A DNA stretch of 64,000 nucleotides from Bacillus sp. REN3 (GTDB lineage Bacteria > Bacillota > Bacilli > Bacillales > Cytobacillaceae): positions 230,804 through 294,803 of the forward strand of contig NZ_JAERSD010000004.1 of the NCBI RefSeq assembly GCF_017912555.1, read 5' to 3'. Both the position numbers and the translations under genes were made by a program. The notes below the pieces were generated by a model. That model was not told the origin of the DNA. It worked only from the letters and a program-made list of their open reading frames with translations, and did no database searches. Positions 53,420 through 63,001 of the stretch are shown here, one piece after another (the stretch's first letter is position 1; each line of letters starts with the position of its first letter).

Positions 53420-54334
53420 ATGGAATTCAAGAAAGCTATCTTAATCTATAATGGCTCAGCGGGCCAAAAAGACATTGAACAAATACTTGGGCCAACTGTT
53501 CCGATTCTAGCTGCTGCCGTCCCGGTTTTACAGATTTTCCAAACCCAAGAGCAAGGCCATGCAAGAAAACTTTGTGAAACATATGGTGAACAGACCGACC
53601 TCATCATCATCCTCGGAGGCGATGGGACGGTCCATGAATGCATCAATGGCCTTGCAGGACTGGAACACAGGCCGGCAGTAGCGATTTTGCCTGGAGGTAC
53701 TTGCAATGACTTCGCAAGGACATTGGGAATCGACATGGACCTCCGGATGGCAGCAAAACAATTGATGGATGGCGAGATAGCGTCCGTAGATATCCTAAAG
53801 GTGAATGATCACTATAGTTTGAATTTTTGGGGGATTGGATTGATCGCTGAAACTTCAATGAATATCAATCAAACGGAAAAAGAACGGCTTGGGAAGATAA
53901 GCTATATGCTTAGTGTCATGCGTACTATGAAGGAAATGAATCCTTTCAAGTACGAACTGGAGGTTGACGGAAAGAAAGTGGATGGCGAAGCAGTGATGAT
54001 TTTTGTTGCTAACGGAAAATATGTTGGAACAAACCCATTGCCATTTCAAGCAATCGAATATGATGACGGCCTGGCGGACGTGTTTATTATCAAAAATGCC
54101 AATCTGGTTCTTCTTAAAGAAGTATCGACAGCCGATGTCACAGTCGATGGCAATGAAGCAAGCAGGGAGCTTGACCATTACAGGGGGCAGGCCATAACAA
54201 TCAAAACTGAAAACGAAATGGAAGCTGATATGGATGGCGAAGTCTATTTGAATACCCCTGGCTATATCCAGGTATTGAAGCATCACTTACGCATACTGAA
54301 ACCCCAAAATGAAAACGTCCAAACCAATAATTAG
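53420..54334 (+). CDS. Diacylglycerol kinase family lipid kinase (YegS/DgkB fold)
   Basis: I prefer ATG 53420, 10 bases after AGGA; a GTG at 53411 is too close to it. The 304-residue protein has the nucleotide-binding LIIILGGDGTVHECINGLAG, ILPGGTCNDFARTLGI and the C-terminal EADMDGEVYLNTPGYIQVL. These kinases phosphorylate diacylglycerol or related lipids. In Bacillus the related DgkB recycles diacylglycerol from lipoteichoic acid synthesis; orthology is not proven here. Confidence 0.88.
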   Translation: MEFKKAILIYNGSAGQKDIEQILGPTVPILAAAVPVLQIFQTQEQGHARKLCETYGEQTDLIIILGGDGTVHECINGLAGLEHRPAVAILPGGTCNDFARTLGIDMDLRMAAKQLMDGEIASVDILKVNDHYSLNFWGIGLIAETSMNINQTEKERLGKISYMLSVMRTMKEMNPFKYELEVDGKKVDGEAVMIFVANGKYVGTNPLPFQAIEYDDGLADVFIIKNANLVLLKEVSTADVTVDGNEASRELDHYRGQAITIKTENEMEADMDGEVYLNTPGYIQVLKHHLRILKPQNENVQTNN

Positions 54335-54358
54335 ACGGCAGGCTCGGAGCCTGCCGTC
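54334..54358 (+). terminator. Terminator of the lipid kinase
   Basis: Perfect stem GACGGCAGGCTC / GAGCCTGCCGTC with one-base centre, right at the stop codon. The T tract is weak. Confidence 0.6.
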
Positions 54359-54505
54359 ATTCATTGGAAATAAAGCAAATCCTTCCTATTGAAACCTGGA
54401 ATGCTTTGCATTTTTACGTAAGGATGAAGCAACTGAATGATAATCGGAACCTCCATTAGCACGGATAGGTCTCTTTTTTTACCTGGCTGCCTCCCCTGCC
54501 TGCCG

Positions 54506-55678
54506 TTACGCATAAAGCTTATTCTCTTCTTTCTTGAAAAAGCTTTTCATCGCATGGAACACATCGGCTTTTTGCTTGAGGATATAGTAACGGAAGTTTT
54601 CGTCTTTGATGTTTTTATATGCGGACATAAGAGTCGAGTGGCGGTTGTACTGATTGACTTCCCCATAGCCGAACATATTGGAGACTTTCATCAGTTCTTC
54701 AACTAATTTCACGCAGCGGGCGTTATCGGAGGTCAGGTTATCACCATCAGAAAAATGGAACGGATAGATATTGAATTTGTTCGGATTGTATTTAAGATCT
54801 ATAAGTTCTAAAGCTTTTTTGTATGCGGATGAGCAGATTGTTCCGCCGCTTTCTCCTTTTGAAAAGAAATCTTCCTCAGATACTACCTTTGCTTCAGTGT
54901 GATGGGCAATGAACTCAATCTCTACGGTTTCATATTGTGAGCGAAGGAAACGGGTCATCCAAAAGAAAAAGCTTCTCGCCATATATTTTTCCCATAATCC
55001 CATGCTACCGCTCGTGTCCATCATCGCCAGCACGATGGCTTTTGAATCCGGCTTCATGACTTCGTTCCATGTCTTGAACTTAAGGTCCTCACGGTAAATC
55101 GGATGGAATGAGGGCTTTCCAGCCATGGCATTCCGTTTATAAGCAGTCATCATAGTCCGTTTTTTGTCGATATTGCCCATCAATCCTGTCTTCCTTATAT
55201 CATTGAATTCCACGTTTTCAACCAGATGTTCCTGGTGCTCTTTGCGTTTCAGGTTTGGCAGTTCCAATTGCTTGAACAGCGCTTCTTCAATCTCCATCAT
55301 CGATACTTCAGCTTCATAATAGTCTTCCCCAGCCTGGTCACCTGCTCCCTGGCCTTTTCCGGGACCCTTTTGCCCCGAACCGTCCCGGGCAACGACATCA
55401 CCGACTTTGCTGTCACCGTTCCCCTGGCCGACATGCTTGTTTTTATCGTAATTATATCTGATCTTATATTCATCCAATGATCTGATTGGAATTTTCACGA
55501 CATCCCTGCCATTGGACATGATAATGCTTTCTTCCGTGATCAAATCTGGCAAATTATTGCGGATGGCATCCTGCACCTTCTCCTGGTGGCGCTGTTGATC
55601 ATCATGCCCTTTGCGGTGGAGGGACCAATCTTCCTGTGAAATCACAAACTGGCGGCTGCTGTCATCGGTCATTTTCAA
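54506..55678 (-). CDS. yhbH: Sporulation protein YhbH (UPF0229)
   Basis: This 390-residue protein matches the YhbH/YeaH family. It has a Gly/Gln-rich linker ([16 protein letters not shown]) and a VWA-like segment [18 protein letters not shown] with the MIDAS-type DxSxS. It works with the PrkA kinase and SpoVR in sporulation or stress; the mechanism is unknown. Here yhbH lies downstream of prkA with one small gene between them. Confidence 0.92.
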   Translation of the reverse strand: MKMTDDSSRQFVISQEDWSLHRKGHDDQQRHQEKVQDAIRNNLPDLITEESIIMSNGRDVVKIPIRSLDEYKIRYNYDKNKHVGQGNGDSKVGDVVARDGSGQKGPGKGQGAGDQAGEDYYEAEVSMMEIEEALFKQLELPNLKRKEHQEHLVENVEFNDIRKTGLMGNIDKKRTMMTAYKRNAMAGKPSFHPIYREDLKFKTWNEVMKPDSKAIVLAMMDTSGSMGLWEKYMARSFFFWMTRFLRSQYETVEIEFIAHHTEAKVVSEEDFFSKGESGGTICSSAYKKALELIDLKYNPNKFNIYPFHFSDGDNLTSDNARCVKLVEELMKVSNMFGYGEVNQYNRHSTLMSAYKNIKDENFRYYILKQKADVFHAMKSFFKKEENKLYA

Positions 55679-55862
55679 CCCCTCCTAAAAAATTCTCACA
55701 AGTCTGTAACACAATGGACCTGACTTTCATACAATAACCCGATGGCAAAAATCCAAAAGGGAAATGTAATTACTCTATCATATGCAGTCAGCAAAAATAA
55801 TTTACAAATAATTTCGACAATTAGGCAATCTATCCAAGAATGGACAAGCCCGTTTTAACAGC

Positions 55863-55900
55863 AAAAAATAACCTTTGCCAATTGGCAAAGGTTATTTTTT
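55863..55900. terminator. Terminator at the end of the small gene 55892-56068
   Basis: Perfect palindromic stem AAAAATAACCTTTGCC / GGCAAAGGTTATTTTT. The stop codon of the small gene lies inside the stem. Confidence 0.85.
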
Positions 55901-56068
55901 ATCCTGATCAAATTGCACCGGGTCCGGAGCTTTGTCATAATCTTCCTTCAGTACTTGTCCTGTACGGCGGTTTTCCATCTGTTTACCGAGGTTTTCCATC
56001 TCCTCTTCATTAGAGGCCATAGAGCCATTCTTGGGAGTATAGTTTTTCGGCAATTCTTTTTTATCCAT
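55892..56068 (-). CDS. Small hydrophilic protein
   Basis: The start at ATG 56068 follows AGGGGTGAT. The 58-residue product is highly charged (MDKKELPKNYTPKNGSMASN... then EEEMENLGKQ) with no membrane segment. Its length and composition suggest a small spore- or stress-related protein, but I do not recognise it. It lies between prkA and yhbH and ends at a strong terminator, so yhbH probably has its own promoter. Confidence 0.65.
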   Translation of the reverse strand: MDKKELPKNYTPKNGSMASNEEEMENLGKQMENRRTGQVLKEDYDKAPDPVQFDQDKK

Positions 56069-56122
56069 CTTTATCACCCCTTGCCTCTACTATTCCCTGA
56101 TAGCTCGTTCTGTAAACGTTCA

Positions 56123-56148
56123 GGGAGCCAGCAACTTTACTGGCTCCC
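56123..56148 (-). terminator. Hairpin after prkA (weak terminator)
   Basis: GGGAGCCAG / CTGGCTCCC stem with an 8-base loop, 7 bases after the prkA stop, without a T tract. It might protect the mRNA end or attenuate read-through. Confidence 0.45.
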
Positions 56149-56154
56149 CATGCT

Positions 56155-58050
56155 TTACCGATTCAGCAGGCTGCCTACATAACGCAGCAGTTCATTAGCA
56201 GACGTTGAGTTATATCCGTGCTCGTCAATCAATCTTTCCACGACACTGTTGATTTTCTTCAATTGCATCTCATCCGGAGTCTTAGTGGAAGTCGTGATTT
56301 TCACCACATCCTTAAGATCAGCAAACAGCTTCTTCTGGATCGCTTCACGTAGCCGGTCATGCGAGTTGTAATCGAACCTCTTTCCTTTCCTTGCATAAGC
56401 GGAAATCCTAATCAGGATTTCTTCGCGGAACGCCTTTTTGGCATTTTCCGAAATGCCGATCTGCTCTTCGATCGAACGCATCAGCTTTTCGTCAGGGTTG
56501 ATTTCCTCCCCTGTCAGCGGATCACGGAGTTTTGCCTTATTGGCATAGGCCTCGACATTATCAAGGTAATTATCCATAAGGGTCTTGGCTGATTCTTCAT
56601 ATGAATAGACGAATGCTTTCTGTACTTCTTTTTTGGCGATCTCATCGTACTCCTTGCGGGCGATGGAAATGAAGTTCAGATAGCGCTCCCTCACCTCATT
56701 AGTGATGGATGGGTGCTGATCGAGACCTTCCTTCAGGGACCTTAGTACATCCAGTGCGTTAATGGACTTGATTTCTTTCCGGATGATCGTAGACGAAATC
56801 CGGTTGATGACATAGCGTGGATCGATCCCGCTCATCCCTTCATCCTGGTATTCTTTTTTGAGTTCATCAACATCAGCACTGTTATATCCTTCCACACTCT
56901 CCCCGTCGTAAAGCCGCATTTTCTTGATCAAGTCAATGTCGCCTTTTTTCGGGTCCTTCAGACGAGTAAGAATCGTGAACATTGCCGCGACCCTAAGGGT
57001 GTGGGGAGCAATATGGACATCGCTGACATCACTTTCCCTGATCATTTTTTCGTATATCTTCTCTTCCTCGGTGACCTTAAGATTATAAGGAATCGGCATG
57101 ACAATGATCCGGGAATGCAACGCTTCATTTTTTTTATTTGAAATGAACGAACGGTATTCAGTTTCATTGGTATGCGCGACAATCAATTCATCGGCACTGA
57201 TCAGCGCGAACCTGCCCGCCTTGAAATTGCCTTCCTGTGTAAGGCTCAACAAATGCCAGAGGAATTTTTCATCACATTTCAGCATTTCCTGGAATTCCAT
57301 CATGCCGCGGTTCGCCTTGTTAAGCTCACCATCAAACCGATACGCTCTTGGATCGGACTCTGAACCATATTCGGCAATGGTCGAAAAATCGATGCTGCCT
57401 GTCAGATCGGCGATATCCTGTGATTTTGGGTCAGACGGGCTGAAGGTGCCGATTCCAGTTCGCCGGTCCTCCGAGAAGAAAATTCTCTCGACCATCACAT
57501 CCTCAATCTTCCCTTCATATTCCTGCTGAAGCCTCATCATATTCAAAGGCGATAAATTCCCTTCGATACGGATGCCATATTCATCATAAAAATCCTTCCG
57601 CAAATGGTGGGGAATCATATGAAGCGGGTCTTCATGCATCGGGCATCCCTTGATGGCATAGATTGCTCCTCTATCTGTATGGGAATAGGCTTCAAGCCCC
57701 CGTTTCAGCATTGTGACAAGTGTGGACTTACCGCCGCTCACCGGTCCCATCAGCAAGAGGATCCTTTTCCTCACATCAAGCCTCTTGGCGGCAGGATGGA
57801 AATACTCTTCCACAAGACGTTCGAGCGCCTCTTCAAGCCCAAAAAGCTGTGAATTGAAGAATGAATAGCGCTTCTTTCCTTTTACCGTCTCTATTCCTGC
57901 ATCCTTGATCATATTATACACACGAGAATGTGCCGATTGCGCAACCCATGGCTGTTCCTTCACTATTTCCAGGTACTCCCTGAACGTCCCTTCCCATTTC
58001 AGCTTCTCTTCATCCTGGCGATACAACTCAATCTTTTTTAAAATATCCAT
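56155..58050 (-). CDS. prkA: Serine protein kinase / AAA+ protein PrkA
   Basis: The start at ATG 58050 gives 631 residues, the length I recall for B. subtilis PrkA; an earlier frame start is unsupported. It has an AAA-type Walker A LLMGPVSGGKSTLVTMLKRG at about 100-120 and a C-terminal PrkA kinase-like domain. PrkA supports sporulation and acts with YhbH-type and SpoVR-type partners. Recent work on relatives describes AAA+ or protease activity, so the kinase label is tentative. Confidence 0.93.
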   Translation of the reverse strand: MDILKKIELYRQDEEKLKWEGTFREYLEIVKEQPWVAQSAHSRVYNMIKDAGIETVKGKKRYSFFNSQLFGLEEALERLVEEYFHPAAKRLDVRKRILLLMGPVSGGKSTLVTMLKRGLEAYSHTDRGAIYAIKGCPMHEDPLHMIPHHLRKDFYDEYGIRIEGNLSPLNMMRLQQEYEGKIEDVMVERIFFSEDRRTGIGTFSPSDPKSQDIADLTGSIDFSTIAEYGSESDPRAYRFDGELNKANRGMMEFQEMLKCDEKFLWHLLSLTQEGNFKAGRFALISADELIVAHTNETEYRSFISNKKNEALHSRIIVMPIPYNLKVTEEEKIYEKMIRESDVSDVHIAPHTLRVAAMFTILTRLKDPKKGDIDLIKKMRLYDGESVEGYNSADVDELKKEYQDEGMSGIDPRYVINRISSTIIRKEIKSINALDVLRSLKEGLDQHPSITNEVRERYLNFISIARKEYDEIAKKEVQKAFVYSYEESAKTLMDNYLDNVEAYANKAKLRDPLTGEEINPDEKLMRSIEEQIGISENAKKAFREEILIRISAYARKGKRFDYNSHDRLREAIQKKLFADLKDVVKITTSTKTPDEMQLKKINSVVERLIDEHGYNSTSANELLRYVGSLLNR

Positions 58051-58121
58051 ATGGACCTCCCCATGTAGCGTAATCAAGAGACGATTACTATACTGTATGC
58101 AGCAGGTAGATTGAACATGCG

Positions 58122-58322
58122 TCAACGCACGGCAGTCCATATCGTCCTTTTTTCCTTTGCGCTTGTAAGGAAATCCCTAAAAAGATAGGATATTTTTTCC
58201 TTGACGGCAGGATTGGATTCAAACATGGTGGGCAGGATATTTTCGTTGTCCCAGGCATAAAAAATACTGCCCATTCCTTCACAGTTTCGAATTATTAGGC
58301 TATAATGGTTCCATATGGACAA
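58122..58322 (-). CDS. Possible small protein upstream of prkA
   Basis: A 66-codon frame from TTG 58322 reads reasonably (FYAWDNENILPTMFESNP, KEKISYLFRDFLTSAKEKR). No ribosome binding site supports the TTG or the internal ATG. It could be a fragment of a decayed gene or chance. The same segment must hold the prkA promoter. The rest of 58051-58349 shows nothing else. Confidence 0.3.
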   Translation of the reverse strand: MSIWNHYSLIIRNCEGMGSIFYAWDNENILPTMFESNPAVKEKISYLFRDFLTSAKEKRTIWTAVR

Positions 58323-58349
58323 ATTCCAATCAAAGGGAGGCTTACATAC

Positions 58350-58445
58350 ATGAAACTTCTATTGATATTGGGCGTTTCCGTTGCATTCCTGTCTGCGATC
58401 TTCACTGCAGGATACAATGATAAGCCGGGGATGAACAAAAAATAA
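58350..58445 (+). CDS. 31-residue membrane peptide
   Basis: ATG 58350 lies 8 bases after AAAGGGAGG. The product is a single hydrophobic helix (KLLLILGVSVAFLSAIFTAG) with a short polar tail YNDKPGMNKK. The strong ribosome binding site and the terminator just behind the stop support a real gene. The family is not recognised. Confidence 0.65.
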   Translation: MKLLLILGVSVAFLSAIFTAGYNDKPGMNKK

Positions 58446-58476
58446 AAAGGCTGCCGTTTGGCAGCTTTTTATTTTT
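58445..58476. terminator. Bidirectional terminator
   Basis: AAAAAGGCTGCC / GGCAGCTTTTT hairpin between the convergent small peptide gene and the nitroreductase gene. Confidence 0.85.
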
Positions 58477-59218
58477 TGTTCATCATTTGATTTTCCACGA
58501 ATCGCCTCATGTACATGCGAGATTTCCGTCCGAGCATTTTCGCCATTTGCCCTGTCCAGGTATCCTCACGCTTTCCGCCTGTCCTTTCCCGATAATACTC
58601 CGATATGATCCGGTTGTATTCAGAAAGCTGGACTTTGTACTTATCCTCATCCTGCTCATATTCATTCTCCATATAGATATGATCCAGCGGCAGCCTGGGC
58701 TTCTTGTCGTTCTGCTCGTCCGGATACCCTACTGCCAAGCCGAAAAGTGGTACAACATATTCCGGTGTCTTCAACAGTGCTTTAACCCCGTCAAGATCAT
58801 TGCGGATTCCGCCAATATAGCAAATCCCAAGTCCCATCGATTCCGCCGCGATTGCGGCATTCTGGGCAGCCAGGGCCGTATCGATCAAAGCTACCATGAA
58901 CTTTTCCGTGCTTTCAATCGAATCGTTGAGGTCGGTCTCCTCGATTTTGCCTATGACCCGATGGCGATTAAGATCGGCACAAAAAACAAAGAAATGGCCA
59001 TTTTCAGCCGCATAAGTTTGATTGCCAGCGATCTCTGCAAGCTTCTGTTTTTTTTCCCTGTCCGTAATCCCGATGATGGAATACGCCTGGATAAAGCTTG
59101 ATGTAGAAGCGGCCTGGGCGCTCTGGACAATCATATCGATTTCTTCCTTGCTTAGACGCTTGTCCTGGAACCGCCTAACAGAACGGTGGTTCAGGATTGT
59201 TTCGATTACCTGGTTCAT
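58469..59218 (-). CDS. NADPH-dependent FMN oxidoreductase (NfrA-like nitroreductase)
   Basis: This 249-residue flavoprotein has the nitroreductase FMN motif NHRSVRRFQDKRLSKEEID at the N-terminus, AAESMGLGICYIGGIRND and VPLFGLAVGYPDEQ. The C-terminal RKSRMYMRRFV is typical of NfrA-type enzymes. These use NADPH to reduce nitro compounds, quinones or FMN. It begins ATG at 59218. Confidence 0.88.
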   Translation of the reverse strand: MNQVIETILNHRSVRRFQDKRLSKEEIDMIVQSAQAASTSSFIQAYSIIGITDREKKQKLAEIAGNQTYAAENGHFFVFCADLNRHRVIGKIEETDLNDSIESTEKFMVALIDTALAAQNAAIAAESMGLGICYIGGIRNDLDGVKALLKTPEYVVPLFGLAVGYPDEQNDKKPRLPLDHIYMENEYEQDEDKYKVQLSEYNRIISEYYRERTGGKREDTWTGQMAKMLGRKSRMYMRRFVENQMMNKK

Positions 59219-59250
59219 ATACCGTCAACTCCATGTCTAGGATGGTGATG

Positions 59251-59275
59251 AAAAAGAGACCGGTCTCCCGGTCTC
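59251..59275 (-). terminator. Terminator of trmL
   Basis: GAGACCGG / CCGGTCTC hairpin followed on the minus strand by TTTTTCATC, 7 bases after the stop. Confidence 0.8.
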
Positions 59276-59282
59276 CCCCATT

Positions 59283-59756
59283 TTAACGTAAATCCCTGTA
59301 ACCCTGCTGCCTCAACGCTTCATAAATCAAAATCGCAGCCGTGTTCGACAGATTCAGCGACCGGATGTTCTCATTCATCGGCAGCCTTAGGCACCGGTCC
59401 ATATTTTCTTTGATCAGTTCTTTCGGCAGCCCGGTCGTTTCCTTGCCAAAAACGAAGAAGAAATCTTTTTCAGCAGCGCTATAATCGAAATCAGAATGGG
59501 CTCTTTGCCCGAACTTCGTAATATAGTAAAATTGCCCGCCCTGATTCTTTTCAAAAAAATCATCAAGAGAATCATAATAATGGATCTTAACGTGTTCCCA
59601 ATAATCCAGTCCTGCGCGTTTAAGCATTTTGTCGTCTGTTGAGAACCCAAGCGGCCTGATCAGGTGCAGGGCTGTATCCGTTCCAGCGCATGTACGCGCG
59701 ATATTGCCTGTGTTCGCTGGAATCAGTGGCTGATATAATACTACATGCAATGCCAT
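59283..59756 (-). CDS. trmL: tRNA (cytidine(34)-2'-O)-methyltransferase
   Basis: This 157-residue SPOUT enzyme starts ALHVVLYQPLIPANTGNIART, has the SAM knot motifs FVFGKETTGLPKEL and the terminal RSLNLSNTAAILIYEALRQQ. TrmL methylates the wobble base of tRNA-Leu species. B. subtilis names it CspR. A tRNA-Leu(CAA) gene lies in the cluster at the right end of the window. Confidence 0.93.
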   Translation of the reverse strand: MALHVVLYQPLIPANTGNIARTCAGTDTALHLIRPLGFSTDDKMLKRAGLDYWEHVKIHYYDSLDDFFEKNQGGQFYYITKFGQRAHSDFDYSAAEKDFFFVFGKETTGLPKELIKENMDRCLRLPMNENIRSLNLSNTAAILIYEALRQQGYRDLR

Positions 59757-59823
59757 GGTTTCACCTCAAATTAAACTCTAACAGCTATTATACCATTTTG
59801 GACCCGTGCGACAAACACGTTTA

Positions 59824-60705
59824 CTAGTCATCCATGATCGTAAAAAACTTATATTTCATGTTTGGCGTGTAGGCGGTCGAATCCTCATATGCCCAGTACC
59901 GCTTCCGGCTGTTGTACGTATGGGCATTGACAAGCGGCATGCCATTGGCATCATGTCCGGTGACAATCGTCGTATGGTCAAACCTGCCGTCTCCCTGGAA
60001 ATCATAGCAAATGACATCCCCGAGTTTCAGCTGTTCTGCTCCATTTACCTCCCTTGCCCTCAGGCCAAGCTTCGAACCCGGAAGATACCAGCGCATCGCA
60101 TTGGCGACTGACCAGCTATAGCTCCAGTTACTGCTCTGCATCCACCAGCCATTGCTACGGTTCGGGTACCCCCTCATTGGAGCACCTCCGGCATGGAGGC
60201 ACTGGGAGATATAATTCGTACAATCCACTTCGAACTTTTTGTATGCAGGATTATAATCATTCCACCATCTTTCCGCATACTGGACAGCTTTAAGCCGGTT
60301 GTATTCATATTGGATCCGGTCCAGACTGTCATCCTGTCCTTGCTCGGGATCTCCTTCAAATTCTAACCCGGGCCGATATTCATCCAGTTTTTTATCCTTC
60401 ACAAGGACCCTTTTGTAGAACTCAGCGCATCTTTGTTCCACTTCTTCCTCAATGTAAAACAACCCTTTTTGGCTGATCAAGAATTGAAAGTGAACCTCGT
60501 ATAAGACTTTCTCTGATTCCCTTTCATTGGATGTACTTTTAATTCTGCCCTGCGCAGTTGCTTTGACGATATCAGCAGCCCTTCTTGCGCAGCTCTGCTT
60601 CTTTTTCTCTATTTCCGGACATTCATGAAGCTGGCTCCGCGGCATCGAGACACATTGAAGAACACGCTGCTCAAGCAGCTCCATCAGTTGATCACGCACT
60701 TTCAT
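59824..60705 (-). CDS. yhbB: Amidase-domain protein (YhbB-like)
   Basis: The start at ATG 60705 follows AAGGAGCGGGAGGG. The 293-residue protein has a helical N-terminal part and a C-terminal putative amidase domain (PF12671 type): YAERWWNDYNPAYKKFEVDCTNYISQCLHAGG with the nucleophilic Cys, then GDVICYDFQGDGRFDHTTIVTG with the His. There is no signal peptide. Cell-wall or cytoplasmic amide hydrolysis is inferred. It matches B. subtilis YhbB in neighbourhood. Confidence 0.88.
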   Translation of the reverse strand: MKVRDQLMELLEQRVLQCVSMPRSQLHECPEIEKKKQSCARRAADIVKATAQGRIKSTSNERESEKVLYEVHFQFLISQKGLFYIEEEVEQRCAEFYKRVLVKDKKLDEYRPGLEFEGDPEQGQDDSLDRIQYEYNRLKAVQYAERWWNDYNPAYKKFEVDCTNYISQCLHAGGAPMRGYPNRSNGWWMQSSNWSYSWSVANAMRWYLPGSKLGLRAREVNGAEQLKLGDVICYDFQGDGRFDHTTIVTGHDANGMPLVNAHTYNSRKRYWAYEDSTAYTPNMKYKFFTIMDD

Positions 60706-60760
60706 CCCTCCCGCTCCTTCCATCATTCATATGTATGAAAGAGAAGGCGATTTCACGCAT

Positions 60761-60790
60761 AAAAAAAGAATGGATATTGCATCCATTCTT
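60761..60790 (-). terminator. Terminator of queG
   Basis: AAGAATGGAT / ATCCATTCTT hairpin with 5-base loop, then TTTTTTTATG on the minus strand. It separates queG from yhbB. Confidence 0.85.
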
Positions 60791-60792
60791 AG

Positions 60793-61944
60793 TCAGGCAT
60801 TCACTTCCGCTCTGTCCCGGTAAAAATCCAGCCCTTTACGTATTTCGTTCTGTACCTCTTCATCTTTTTCCGTTTCCAGAGCGTCCCCTAAAGCTGTAAA
60901 CGCAGCAGGACCTCCGATTTTACCAAGTGCCCATGCTGCTGTTCCTCTAAGGACCGGTCTGGGATCATCCTTCATCACCGCAATCAGTTCCTGGACAGCA
61001 GTATCATCCTTATAGTGGGCAAGTGCGATGACTGCATTTCTTTGAATCGGCTTTTTCCCTCTCCATGATCCCGAAACATGGCCGAATTTTTCTTTGAATT
61101 CACGATTGCTCATTTTTAAAAGTGGCTTTAGCAGCGGTTTAGCTATTTCCGGATCAGGCTCCATCTCCGGATGGAAATGAAAATCCTTCCCTTTATTTTC
61201 AGGACAAACAGTCTGGCAAGTATCACAGCCGTACAAACGGTTACCCAGCTTACCCCGGAACTCATCCGCAAGAAAACCCTTCGTTTGGGTCAGGAAAGCT
61301 ATACACTTTTGCGAGTCAAGCTGGCCGCCCTGGACTAGCGCCCCAGTTGGACAAACGTCCACACACATGTTGCATGTCCCGCATTTATCTTCCATTGGCT
61401 GGTCAGGCTCGAAAGGGATATTTGTAATCATTTCTCCAAGATAGACATAAGAACCGAATTCTGGAGTGATAATCGAGCAATTCTTGCCGCTCCATCCAAT
61501 CCCTGCCCGCTCAGCCACTGCCCTGTCAACCAGTTCTCCCGTATCGACCATCGATTTGAACCTTGCACCCGGTACGTTTGAAGCAAGATATTGTTCCAGC
61601 TTTTCCAGCCGCGCCTTCAGGACTATGTGATAATCCGTTCCCCATGATGCCCGGCAGAAGATACCTCTTCTTTCCCCCCTCTTGCTGACGACCTTTGTCC
61701 CCATTTTCGAGGGATAGGCAAGCGCGATCGAAATGATTGATTTAGGCTTATCAAAAATCAATCCTGGCTCTGTCCTCTTTTCAATATCCTTTTCTTCGAA
61801 ACCAGATTGATAATTCAGCTCCTGCTGCCTGTACAGCCGTATCTTCATTTCCTCAAAAGCTGTCGGAGCCGCAAATCCGATTTTATCTATCCCGATCTCT
61901 TTGCTATAGTCGATTAGCTCTTGTTTAAGCTTATTTACATCCAT
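60793..61944 (-). CDS. queG: Epoxyqueuosine reductase
   Basis: This 383-residue enzyme has two [4Fe-4S] motifs, CGTCNMCVDVCPTGAL and CDTCQTVCPENK, the cobalamin-binding N-terminal domain and a C-terminal HEAT-like tail (LRGTAAWALGKIGGPAAF). It performs the last step of queuosine synthesis in the wobble position of tRNAs with GUN anticodons; tRNA-His and tRNA-Tyr of that type lie in the adjacent cluster. It corresponds to B. subtilis YhbA. Confidence 0.94.
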   Translation of the reverse strand: MDVNKLKQELIDYSKEIGIDKIGFAAPTAFEEMKIRLYRQQELNYQSGFEEKDIEKRTEPGLIFDKPKSIISIALAYPSKMGTKVVSKRGERRGIFCRASWGTDYHIVLKARLEKLEQYLASNVPGARFKSMVDTGELVDRAVAERAGIGWSGKNCSIITPEFGSYVYLGEMITNIPFEPDQPMEDKCGTCNMCVDVCPTGALVQGGQLDSQKCIAFLTQTKGFLADEFRGKLGNRLYGCDTCQTVCPENKGKDFHFHPEMEPDPEIAKPLLKPLLKMSNREFKEKFGHVSGSWRGKKPIQRNAVIALAHYKDDTAVQELIAVMKDDPRPVLRGTAAWALGKIGGPAAFTALGDALETEKDEEVQNEIRKGLDFYRDRAEVNA

Positions 61945-62052
61945 GGTATCCCTCCTTTCTTTTAAGCTGATCTATTCATAAGAATCCATTGATTGTAAAA
62001 GCAAATCCCTTTTATGATAAACTATTTTAAAGCAGTTTTGGAGGTGGAATCA

Positions 62053-62721
62053 ATGGAAATTAAAGTTTCCAACACAGTATGCACGCTCATTCCCCGATTC
62101 TCCATCGGAGTCATTGAGTATGACGGTGTCAAGATAGGAGCTTCGCCGCAAATGCTTAAAGGCAGGCTGCAGTTCTTTCAGGAATCGATTTACTTTGATT
62201 TGTTGGAAAAGAATGTGACAGATCTTAAAGGAATAAAAGAGTGGCGCGAAATTTTCAGAAAGACCGGAAAAGATCCGAACCGTTACAGACATTCCGCTGA
62301 AGCATTGTACCGGAGGGTCAAGAAGCAAAATTATCTTCAGTCAGTACACAGCGCCATCGACCTGAACAATTTCTTCTCCCTCCAATACCAGCTGCCAATC
62401 GGGGTTTATGATCGAGACAAAATAAATGGCGAAGTCCAGATCAAACTTGGAAAAGAATCAGAAGAATATCTAGGCTTGAATGGCAGATCGAACAATCTGG
62501 CCAACCTGATTGTTTCAGCTGATGACCATGGTCCTTTTGGCAGTCCCTTTGTGGATTCTGAACGGACACTCGTCACCGAAGCAACGACAAACGCTATGCA
62601 AATCATTTATTTAAGACCCTCTGAGCCAAGAGAAAACCAAGAAAAAATGACCAAATCACTGATGGACATGTTCACACAAATACATGGAGGGAATGGTACC
62701 TATAAAGTCATCACATGCTAA
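62053..62721 (+). CDS. B3/B4 tRNA-binding domain protein
   Basis: The start at ATG 62053 follows TTGGAGGTGG. The 222-residue protein resembles the B3/4 editing domain of phenylalanyl-tRNA synthetase beta chain: WREIFRKTGKDPNRYRHSAEALYRR, then SLQYQLPIGVYDRDKI and a DDHGPFGSPF segment. Free-standing proteins of this kind may clear mischarged tRNA, but that is not established for this branch. Confidence 0.85.
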   Translation: MEIKVSNTVCTLIPRFSIGVIEYDGVKIGASPQMLKGRLQFFQESIYFDLLEKNVTDLKGIKEWREIFRKTGKDPNRYRHSAEALYRRVKKQNYLQSVHSAIDLNNFFSLQYQLPIGVYDRDKINGEVQIKLGKESEEYLGLNGRSNNLANLIVSADDHGPFGSPFVDSERTLVTEATTNAMQIIYLRPSEPRENQEKMTKSLMDMFTQIHGGNGTYKVITC

Positions 62722-63001
62722 GGCATCTATATTGCGTGGATTGCCTCTCCCTTCCTGTTGCAGCCAAAACTGCGGAAAGGGACATGGTATGGTGGTCCGG
62801 CGCCAATTTTGACTAAACCAGGACAATGCTAATGGGTGTGGGTACACTAAACCCTCGCCCAAGTTATCCAGGGCACTCCCAGTGGATTTCGAGACATTCA
62901 GACACACCTCCTTTGGCATTTTAAAACGAACTCATTGTGGACGTGAAGGGCTTTGCCTTTGATGACGGAAATTTTGGTCAGATGCGGAAAATGAGGATAA
63001 T
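62722..63001. other. Intergenic region with a 16-codon ORF and strong ribosome binding site
   Basis: On the minus strand AAAGGAGGTGTGTCTGA precedes ATG 62897, which opens a frame of only 16 codons (MSRNPLGVPWITWARV) stopping at TAG 62847. A longer frame at 62656-62919 in another phase has no site. I do not recognise either. No RNA gene is apparent between the B3/4 gene and the tRNA cluster. Confidence 0.35.
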
